From: Clostridia bacterium
Lineage (GTDB): Bacteria > Bacillota > Clostridia > Christensenellales > Pumilibacteraceae
Reading direction: 5' to 3'
Length of the DNA: 11,724 nt
NCBI GenBank assembly: GCA_017452405.1
Contig: JAFTMM010000145.1
Location: 1 to 11,724, forward strand
Both the position numbers and the translations under genes were made by a program. The notes beneath the pieces were generated by a model. That model did not search any database, was not told the DNA's origin, and worked only from the letters and a program-made list of their open reading frames with translations. This document shows, piece after piece, positions 5,928-11,724 of the stretch; within the stretch, counting starts at the first letter, position 1; the number at the start of each line of letters is the position of its first letter.

Positions 5928-6332
5928 ATGGGAAGAACGGAAGTAAGAGATATTCTTTTTAAACTTGTATACGAGCGAATCGTCAGGGAAGACGGCGACT
6001 CTTTTTCGCTGTCGCTTTTCCGCAGGGGATTAAATGAAGAAGAAACGGAATACCTTGAATCTTGCTATAAGGGCATAATTGAAAAAGAAATCGAAATTAT
6101 AAGTATTGTCGAAAAATACAGCGAAGGTTTTGCTATTGACCGAATTTATAAAATTGATTTAGCAATACTCGTCGTTGCAATTTACGAGTTAAAATTTCGT
6201 GACGAAATTCCATCGAAAGTAAGCGCCAACGAGGCTATTAATCTTGCAAAAAAATATTCAACGGATAAGAGTTCGTCGTTTATAAACGGCGTACTTGCTT
6301 CCGTTATAAAGGAGTTAACTAATGTCGGCTAA
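5928..6332 (+). CDS. nusB: Transcription antitermination factor NusB
   Basis: A 134-residue all-alpha protein of normal family length. The N-terminus MGRTEVRDILFKLVYE fits the usual R-x-x-A-x-x-x-L-Y pattern. The conserved second half is clear: DRIYKIDLAIL (71-81), YEL (86-88), IPSKV (94-98), NEAINLAKKYS (101-111) and FINGVL (118-123). NusB with NusE (ribosomal protein S10) binds boxA RNA and promotes processive transcription of rRNA operons. It is first in the housekeeping operon and overlaps folD by 11 nt. The open frame extends upstream to a GTG at 5898, but that start is inside the terminator hairpin, so the ATG at 5928 is preferred. The leader contains a terminator and a boxA-like string, so feedback control by NusB itself is conceivable. 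Confidence 0.94.
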   Translation: MGRTEVRDILFKLVYERIVREDGDSFSLSLFRRGLNEEETEYLESCYKGIIEKEIEIISIVEKYSEGFAIDRIYKIDLAILVVAIYELKFRDEIPSKVSANEAINLAKKYSTDKSSSFINGVLASVIKELTNVG

Positions 6333-7176
6333 AATTATAGACGGAAAAGCACTGTCCGCATCGATTAGAGAGCAGATGAAGGGCGAGGCAGAAAGATTTG
6401 AAAATACTTACGGACGCAAGGTGGGCCTTGCCGTTATAAAAGTGGGCGCAAATCCCGCAAGCGAGGTCTACGTCCGCAATAAGATCAAAGCGTGTGAAGA
6501 AGTGGGCGTAAAATCCTTTTCATACAATCTTCCCGAAGAAACTGCGGAAGCCGATATTATAGACATTATCGACACGCTCAACGGTGACGAAAACGTCGAC
6601 GGTATACTCGTTCAGCTTCCTTTACCTAAAGGCGTGAATGAAAAACGTATTTTGGCGCGTATTCTTCCCGAAAAAGACGCTGACGGTTTCCATGCGGTAA
6701 ACGCAGGCGGTTTAATGCTCGGACTTCCTTGTACGAAGCCTTGTACCCCTGCGGGAATAATCGAACTGATTAAGTCAACGGGTGTATCCATTGCGGGCAA
6801 GAATGCGGTCGTTATCGGACGTAGCAACATAGTAGGCAAGCCTGCCGCTATGCTACTCCTTGCGGAAAATGCAACCGTTACGATTTGCCACTCGCGTACG
6901 GCGGATCTTAAAGCCCATACTTTAAATGCAGATATTCTCGTAGCTGCGGTAGGTATAAAAGAGTTCGTTACGGGCGATATGGTCAAGGACGGCGCTGTAG
7001 TTGTCGACGTAGGTATGAACCGCGCGGACGGTAAGCTGTACGGTGACGTTAACTATCCCGAAGCGAGTGAAAAAGCGTCGTATATTACTCCCGTTCCCGG
7101 TGGCGTAGGACCTATGACGGTTACTATGCTTATTAAGAACACCGTAGAATCTGCGTTCAGATGCAAAGGAAATTAA
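6322..7176 (+). CDS. folD: Bifunctional methylenetetrahydrofolate dehydrogenase / methenyltetrahydrofolate cyclohydrolase
   Basis: A 284-residue cytoplasmic enzyme of normal length. It interconverts 5,10-methylene-, 5,10-methenyl- and 10-formyl-tetrahydrofolate, using NADP in most relatives. Visible motifs are the catalytic YVRNK segment with Tyr50 and Lys54, QLPLP (98-102), the KDADGF motif with Asp121, the Rossmann-type GRSNIVGKP (166-174), and the signature PVPGGVGPMT (257-266). All key residues are present. The ATG has a strong site, AAAGGAG at 6308-6314, 7 nt upstream, although it overlaps the end of nusB by 11 nt. The gene end overlaps xseA by 16 nt. Confidence 0.98.
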   Translation: MSAKIIDGKALSASIREQMKGEAERFENTYGRKVGLAVIKVGANPASEVYVRNKIKACEEVGVKSFSYNLPEETAEADIIDIIDTLNGDENVDGILVQLPLPKGVNEKRILARILPEKDADGFHAVNAGGLMLGLPCTKPCTPAGIIELIKSTGVSIAGKNAVVIGRSNIVGKPAAMLLLAENATVTICHSRTADLKAHTLNADILVAAVGIKEFVTGDMVKDGAVVVDVGMNRADGKLYGDVNYPEASEKASYITPVPGGVGPMTVTMLIKNTVESAFRCKGN

Positions 7177-8315
7177 CGGTATCACAACTTAATAAATATA
7201 TCGGCGGAGTTTTCGAGGACGAACGAGTACTGCATAACGTGGTCGTATGCGGTGAGGTTTTTGAATATAAAAAATCGGGCGCGCGTTCCTTTATAACGCT
7301 GAAAGAAGGCGATTGTACTTTGCAGGCGGTTAGTTTTTCCGCCCTCGCGATAGAGGAAGGGATGAGCGTTGAGGCGCTTGGTACGGTCACGTTTTACGCT
7401 AAAACGGGCAGGGTATCGTTTATAGCTGAATCCGTAACTCCAACGGGTGAAGGTAGATTATATCTCGAATTTCTGAAGTTAAAAGAAAGATTAAAGAATG
7501 AGGGTTTGTTTGAAAACCGTCCTCCTCTGCCCGAAAAAATATCTAAAATAGCCGTTATAACGAGCGCGCAAGGCGCAGTTCTACACGACATACTTTCGGT
7601 GGTAAAAACAAAAAATCCTTTACTTGACGTGTGCGTTTGCGACGTAAGAGTGCAGGGCGCAGATAGCGCGCCTAGTATCGCAGAGGCTATTCGCAACGTT
7701 AATAGTCTTGTGAACGTTGACGCTATTATTATAGCGCGTGGAGGTGGTTCTGCTGAGGATTTGAAAGCCTATAACACCGAACTCGTAGCAAGGGAGGTGT
7801 GGGCAAGCCGTGCGCCTATAATAAGCGCGGTAGGCCATGAAACGGATTATACTTTATGTGATTTATGCGCATCGGCGAGAGCAGGAACGCCAAGTATAGC
7901 AGCTGATATGGTCTGCGTTCCCGTGCTTAAAAAAATCGCGCGCGTGCGCTCTCTTGCCAAGGCTATAGAGACTGCCGTAATGAGCAAGCTTGACGGTATC
8001 CGCAACCGTATAATATATCGCGCAATGTCCGTAATGCGTCATAGCGAAATTACGGTAAGACAAAGAGCGGATAAAATTATCGAGCTTATTAAAGCAATGT
8101 ACGGCAAACTTGAATACAAACAAAAGAATTTGAACGATAAACTATCCTATTTGTCCGCAATGATGGATAAGTCGAGTCCTTTTAGGGTGTTAGCTCAAGG
8201 CTACGCAAAGATTACGAAGGATGGTAAAGAGGTTTATTCGGCTAAGCAACTTTTGGCCGGTGACGATATTTCCGTTCGTATGGTGGACGGCAAGATTAAT
8301 GCAAAGGTGGTTTAA
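7161..8315 (+). CDS. xseA: Exodeoxyribonuclease VII large subunit
   Basis: A 384-residue protein, shorter than most XseA (400-450). The N-terminal OB-fold starts with LTVSQLNKYI (5-14) and extends to about 95. The catalytic part shows VITSAQGAVLHDIL (132-145), VQG (164-166), ARGGGSAEDL (192-201) and SAVGHETDYTLCD (222-234). The helical, coiled-coil arm (about 255-335) is shorter than usual, which explains the length. The C-terminal SPFRVLAQGYA motif (339-349) is present. With XseB it forms exonuclease VII, which degrades single-stranded DNA. The ATG lies 16 nt inside folD without a clear Shine-Dalgarno sequence, suggesting translational coupling. Confidence 0.96.
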   Translation: MQRKLTVSQLNKYIGGVFEDERVLHNVVVCGEVFEYKKSGARSFITLKEGDCTLQAVSFSALAIEEGMSVEALGTVTFYAKTGRVSFIAESVTPTGEGRLYLEFLKLKERLKNEGLFENRPPLPEKISKIAVITSAQGAVLHDILSVVKTKNPLLDVCVCDVRVQGADSAPSIAEAIRNVNSLVNVDAIIIARGGGSAEDLKAYNTELVAREVWASRAPIISAVGHETDYTLCDLCASARAGTPSIAADMVCVPVLKKIARVRSLAKAIETAVMSKLDGIRNRIIYRAMSVMRHSEITVRQRADKIIELIKAMYGKLEYKQKNLNDKLSYLSAMMDKSSPFRVLAQGYAKITKDGKEVYSAKQLLAGDDISVRMVDGKINAKVV

Positions 8316-8317
8316 AA

Positions 8318-8533
8318 ATGCTGGACGAGAAAATTAACGAGCTTGAAAAACTTCTCACTGCGCTTGAAAGCGACGGCGTGACGATAGAAGAAGGAATTTC
8401 CATATTCGAGAAGGGAATAGCCGTAACCAAGGAATGTCTTAGTAGCCTTAAAGAAACGAGCGGTAAGATTACCGAGCTTAAAAAACAAATGGACGGTATT
8501 ATTGAACAACCGCTTGAGATAGAGAAAAAATGA
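8318..8533 (+). CDS. xseB: Exodeoxyribonuclease VII small subunit
   Basis: A 71-residue, highly charged helical protein matching XseB in length and pattern. LEKLLTALESDGVTIEEGISIFEKG resembles the family's L-x-x-I-V-x-x-L-E-x-G-x-x-x-L-E-E-x-x-x-x-Y/F-E-x-G motif (residues 9-33), followed by a second helix rich in Lys and Glu. Several XseB copies bind the coiled-coil arm of XseA. It starts 2 nt after xseA, with AAGGTGG at 8304-8310 placed 7 nt before the ATG, and its stop overlaps the ispA start as ATGA. Confidence 0.95.
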   Translation: MLDEKINELEKLLTALESDGVTIEEGISIFEKGIAVTKECLSSLKETSGKITELKKQMDGIIEQPLEIEKK

Positions 8534-9360
8534 GTTTTAAAGCGCAGTATAACGATTTAAAAAATGCTTTTGAAAAATCCCTCGAAAAAATAATTAATCC
8601 CGAAATCCCTTCGAGATTAAGAGAGGGCATGGCATATAGTTTGCTCGGAGGAGGGAAAAGACTTCGTCCGTTACTTTATCTTTGCGTTTTGAATGCTTAC
8701 GGAAAGGCGGTTGAGGCTACTGATATTTCAGTTGCCTGCGCTATCGAATGTCTGCACGTTTACTCGCTAGTTCACGACGACTTGCCGTGTATGGATAATG
8801 ATGATTACCGTCGCGGAAAGCCTACAAATCATAAGAAATTCGGCGAAACTACCGCCGTACTCGTAGGAGATGCGCTTCAATGCCTTGCTTTTGAATTGCT
8901 TTCTGAAGTGGCGATTATGGACGCTAAATACGCAAAAATAGCGCGTTGCATATCTTCTTGCGCGGGTGCGCGTGGTATGGTGGGTGGTCAGTCAACCGAG
9001 TTTGAAACGACTGATTTTAACGAAGAAAATTTGCGTCTTATTAACGGACTGAAAACGGGCAAACTAATAGAGGCAAGCCTTGTTTCCGGTTGCATATCTG
9101 CCGGACAAGAAAATGAAATAGGCTTGTGGAAAGAAGTGTCCTCTTATTTTGGACAAGCATTTCAGCTTTGCGACGATCTCTTAGATGAAAAAACTGATGA
9201 AAATACGCTTGTTGCATTGTACGGACGTGAAAAATCGGAAAAGTTGCTTGCTAATCTGGTTAATAAGACTTTAAACGTACTTGATAAAACGACGGCGGAT
9301 ACGTCGTTCTTAAAAGAACTTTCTAAGGAATTTTTACTTAGAACAACGGACGGATTATAA
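8530..9360 (+). CDS. ispA: Polyprenyl (farnesyl/geranyl) diphosphate synthase with shortened active-site loop
   Basis: A 276-residue protein, about 15-20 residues shorter than typical bacterial farnesyl diphosphate synthases. It condenses isopentenyl and allylic diphosphates in the cytoplasm. Motifs: GGGKRLRP (40-47), the first Asp-rich motif DDLPCMD (83-89) in the DDxxxxD form of bacterial FPP synthases, RRGKPT (94-99), VGGQ (151-154), KTGKL (176-180), and the second Asp-rich motif DDLLD (215-219). After it, the usual loop with GKxxGxDxxxxKxTY is missing: DEKTDENTLVALYGREK (219-235) runs almost straight into the next helix. The frame is clean, so this is a deletion and not a frameshift. Product chain length cannot be read from the sequence. 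ATG at 8530 overlaps the xseB stop; it is followed by dxs in the same pathway. Confidence 0.92.
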   Translation: MSFKAQYNDLKNAFEKSLEKIINPEIPSRLREGMAYSLLGGGKRLRPLLYLCVLNAYGKAVEATDISVACAIECLHVYSLVHDDLPCMDNDDYRRGKPTNHKKFGETTAVLVGDALQCLAFELLSEVAIMDAKYAKIARCISSCAGARGMVGGQSTEFETTDFNEENLRLINGLKTGKLIEASLVSGCISAGQENEIGLWKEVSSYFGQAFQLCDDLLDEKTDENTLVALYGREKSEKLLANLVNKTLNVLDKTTADTSFLKELSKEFLLRTTDGL

Positions 9361-9361
9361 T

Positions 9362-11167
9362 ATGTATCTTGAAAAAGTCAATTCGCCTGCCGACCTTAAA
9401 AAACTCAGTATCAAGGAGCTTGAAAAATACGCTCAGGAGGTCAGGGCATATATAATAGAAGTCGTAAATAAAAACGGCGGACACCTTTCTTCAAATTTGG
9501 GTGCTGTCGATTTTACTATTGCGCTTCATTACGTATTTGACTGTCCAAAAGATAAAATAATATTTGACGTAGGACACCAATCCTACGCTCACAAAATAAT
9601 TACGGGTAGACGTGATGAGTTTAAGAACCTGCGTATGCCCGGCGGTATTACCGGTTTTGAAAATATGCACGAAAGCGAATGCGACGCGTTTTCAACAGGT
9701 CATAGCAGTACCTCGCTTTCGGTTGGACTTGGCTTAGCGCGTTCAAGAGATTTATCAAAAGAAAAATACGACGTAATATCCGTTATCGGTGACGGTGCGT
9801 TAACTGGTGGAATGGCTTATGAAGCGCTTAACGATATCGGCGCTTCGCAAACCAAAATGATTATTATTCTTAACGATAATACCATGTCTATATCCAAAAA
9901 CGTCGGCGCTATATCAACGTATTTAGGCAAACTTAGGCTTAGTAAGCGCTATAAAGCGTTAAAGACTACTTTTAGAAGCGGAATGGACGGCATGCCTATC
10001 GTTGGACCTTCGGTTGTTAACGTCTTTGAACGAATTAAATCGTGGGTAAAAGGACAATTCTGGACAAATAAAATGTTTGAACAGTTCGGAATAAAATATT
10101 ACGGCGCATTTGACGGGCATAACCTGCGAGAATGTATTAAAATGCTCATGCAAATAAAGAAAATACAACAGCCCGTAATATTGCATCTCACAACGCATAA
10201 GGGCAACGGGCTGTATGAAGCAGAGCAAAATCCCGAAAAATACCACGGCGTAGAGGGCAAAAAGGAACTTTCAAAGAAATATTCCGAGATTGTCGGTGAA
10301 AAGCTCAATGAAATGATAGCGAAAGATGAGAAAGTAGTGTGCGCCACGGCTGCTATGCTTTCGGGTACAGGTTTGTCGGTAGTGCATGAGAAGTATCCCG
10401 ACCGTTGTTACGACGTAGGAATTGCCGAACAACATGCGGTAGCGATGTGCGCAGGTCTTTCCGCAGGCGGTTACAAGCCTTATTTTGCGGTATATTCGTC
10501 TTTCTTGCAACGCGCCTACGACCAGTTACTTCATGACGTTTGCTTAAATAATTTACCGGTCAGATTTCTTATTGACAGATCGGGCGCGATTGGCGCGGAC
10601 GGAGTAACGCATCAGGGATTATATGATATTAGTTATCTTAACTCCTTGCCTAATATGACCGTGCTTTCACCGGCGAACGGGGAGGAACTTGCTCGAATGA
10701 TGGATTGGTCGCTTGACTTTAACGGACCGCTTGCCATTCGCTATCCGAAAGGTTATACGCTCGATGGCAAGGAATACGTGACTGAAGATCCGCTTAGATG
10801 GGAGGTTGTTCATAATAAGAGCGACAACGTTTACGTACTTGCAGTAGGCAATCGCATGCTTGATATTGCAAAGAATTCATTATGCGTGCTTGTTAACGCT
10901 CGTTCGGTAAAACCACTTGACATGTATTTCCTTGATAAGATAAATAAAGAGGGCAATCTTATCATAACGTTGGAAGATGGCATTGTAAGCGGTGGATTTG
11001 GCGAGTCCGTTCTCAGCGCACTGAACGCAGTTGGAAAGGTTTGTAGGGTTGTTAATCTTGGCTTTGAAGGCGTGTGCGACGATCTATCCGTTTCAGGCGC
11101 ATTTGATTCGAACGGACTTACGGCGAAAAATCTTGATAAAATTATTCAAGAACATCTAAAAGTTTAA
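9362..11167 (+). CDS. dxs: 1-deoxy-D-xylulose-5-phosphate synthase
   Basis: A 601-residue protein, slightly short for the family (about 620). It joins pyruvate and glyceraldehyde 3-phosphate, with thiamine diphosphate, in the first step of the MEP isoprenoid pathway. Motifs: HLSSNLG (41-47), GHQSYAHK (71-78), STGHSSTS (111-118), the thiamine diphosphate site GDG...NDN (143-145 and 171-173), the catalytic glutamate Glu356 in IAEQH, THQG (416-419), and RYPKG (460-464). The C-terminal transketolase domain (about 487-600) is slightly shortened. The family's usual Arg in YLR-x-x-P is Asn427 here, a position I believe varies in Clostridia. It begins one base after the ispA stop; the site upstream is weak (GGACGGA). 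It is the last gene before an independent nadK promoter. Confidence 0.97.
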   Translation: MYLEKVNSPADLKKLSIKELEKYAQEVRAYIIEVVNKNGGHLSSNLGAVDFTIALHYVFDCPKDKIIFDVGHQSYAHKIITGRRDEFKNLRMPGGITGFENMHESECDAFSTGHSSTSLSVGLGLARSRDLSKEKYDVISVIGDGALTGGMAYEALNDIGASQTKMIIILNDNTMSISKNVGAISTYLGKLRLSKRYKALKTTFRSGMDGMPIVGPSVVNVFERIKSWVKGQFWTNKMFEQFGIKYYGAFDGHNLRECIKMLMQIKKIQQPVILHLTTHKGNGLYEAEQNPEKYHGVEGKKELSKKYSEIVGEKLNEMIAKDEKVVCATAAMLSGTGLSVVHEKYPDRCYDVGIAEQHAVAMCAGLSAGGYKPYFAVYSSFLQRAYDQLLHDVCLNNLPVRFLIDRSGAIGADGVTHQGLYDISYLNSLPNMTVLSPANGEELARMMDWSLDFNGPLAIRYPKGYTLDGKEYVTEDPLRWEVVHNKSDNVYVLAVGNRMLDIAKNSLCVLVNARSVKPLDMYFLDKINKEGNLIITLEDGIVSGGFGESVLSALNAVGKVCRVVNLGFEGVCDDLSVSGAFDSNGLTAKNLDKIIQEHLKV

Positions 11168-11175
11168 AAAAACTC

Positions 11176-11204
11176 TTGAATAAATATCAATCTTGTTGTA
11201 TAAT
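11176..11204 (+). promoter_or_regulatory. Housekeeping (sigma-A) promoter of nadK
   Basis: TTGAAT at 11176-11181 and a perfect TATAAT at 11199-11204 are separated by 17 bp. The -10 box ends 6 bp before the nadK ATG at 11211, so transcription should begin on or next to the A of the start codon. No Shine-Dalgarno sequence lies between dxs and nadK. A leaderless transcript is the direct prediction. Confidence 0.8.
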
Positions 11205-11210
11205 TAAATT

Positions 11211-11724
11211 ATGCTCGTAGGAATTTATACAAATCCCGAACGTGACGTTCGTTTGGAAGTCACGAAAAAGTTGGCAGGCTTACTTCGCAGGGAAGAAGTC
11301 GATTTTGCGCTTCATGAATCTTTGAAAGACAAACTTAACGACGTTACATATTTTGGAAATAATGATAAACCCGACGTTATAATTGCGCTCGGCGGTGACG
11401 GAACTATTTTGTCAGCCGTCGACTTTTCTGCTGAAAAGAAAATCCCCGTGATTGGCGTAAACCTCGGAAGGTTGGGATTTTTATCCGAATGTACTGCGGA
11501 CAGACTTGAAGAGTGCGTATTACGTTTGAAAAAAGGTGACTACACGTTGACCGAGAGGGCTATGCTCGAAACTTACGTGGGCGAAAAACGCTTGCTTGCG
11601 CTTAATGAAATTGTCTTTTATAAAGGAAACGTAGGCAGAACGGTAACTCTTTCCGTAAACGTTGGTGGCTCGTCGCTAGGCAAATTCAAATGCGACGGCT
11701 ATATGGTAAGTACGCCGACGGGAT
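11211..11724 (+). CDS. nadK: NAD kinase (N-terminal part, cut by the window end)
   Basis: The first 171 codons are present and the frame is open to the right edge. NAD kinase phosphorylates NAD to NADP using ATP or polyphosphate. Visible motifs are the GGDGT signature (61-65), GVNLGRLGFLSE (82-93), NE (132-133) and DGYMVSTPTG (162-171), all canonical; the last would normally continue into SxAY. It lies 43 bp after dxs with its own strong promoter. In many Clostridia tlyA lies between dxs and nadK, but it is absent here. The ATG has no ribosome binding site and appears to start a leaderless mRNA. Confidence 0.96.
   Translation, partial: MLVGIYTNPERDVRLEVTKKLAGLLRREEVDFALHESLKDKLNDVTYFGNNDKPDVIIALGGDGTILSAVDFSAEKKIPVIGVNLGRLGFLSECTADRLEECVLRLKKGDYTLTERAMLETYVGEKRLLALNEIVFYKGNVGRTVTLSVNVGGSSLGKFKCDGYMVSTPTG

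Overview
The window looks like chromosomal DNA from an endospore-forming, moderately AT-rich Bacillota, most likely an uncultured member of the class Clostridia. The main reason is a complete eight-gene spoIIIA sporulation operon followed directly by the nusB-folD-xseA-xseB-ispA-dxs-nadK housekeeping block typical of Clostridia. Finer placement is not supported by anything visible. Genes are packed tightly, most junctions overlap, several starts are TTG or GTG, and several proteins are shorter than their usual relatives.

Layout. Positions 1-158 hold no gene but contain a long interrupted inverted repeat followed by a T-run, probably the terminator of a gene to the left. A gene on the minus strand (159-1217) encodes an N-acetylmuramoyl-L-alanine amidase-like protein with two C-terminal peptidoglycan-binding domains and no signal peptide. 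It is divergent from spoIIIAA; the 76-bp gap between them carries a sigma-E-like promoter for the sporulation operon. spoIIIAA to spoIIIAH (1294-5805) encode the mother-cell half of the SpoIIIA-SpoIIQ feeding-tube or secretion-like complex, which keeps the forespore active after engulfment.

A 122-bp gap (5806-5927) separates the sporulation and housekeeping genes. It holds a near-consensus housekeeping promoter (TTGAAA, 17 bp, TGGTATACT) and, downstream of it, a strong intrinsic terminator hairpin directly in front of nusB. The terminator would therefore stop spoIIIA read-through but also lies inside the nusB leader, so attenuation of the whole downstream operon is possible.

The housekeeping operon (5928-11167) encodes transcription antitermination factor NusB, the one-carbon enzyme FolD, both subunits of exonuclease VII, a farnesyl/geranyl diphosphate synthase, and DXP synthase. 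The last two are steps of the MEP/isoprenoid pathway that feeds lipid carriers for wall synthesis. NAD kinase (nadK, cut by the right edge) follows after 43 bp and has its own promoter, TTGAAT, 17 bp, TATAAT. Its -10 box ends only 6 bp before the ATG, so the mRNA is predicted to be leaderless.

The points most worth a second look are: the terminator and boxA-like sequence in the nusB leader; the leaderless nadK; the amidase with a missing zinc-ligand histidine; a SpoIIIAG lacking the insertion that forms the large beta-barrel in Bacillus; an IspA with a deletion in a conserved active-site loop; and the 67-nt dual-coding overlap of spoIIIAD and spoIIIAE. I saw no mobile element, CRISPR array, tRNA, rRNA or clearly novel multi-gene system.
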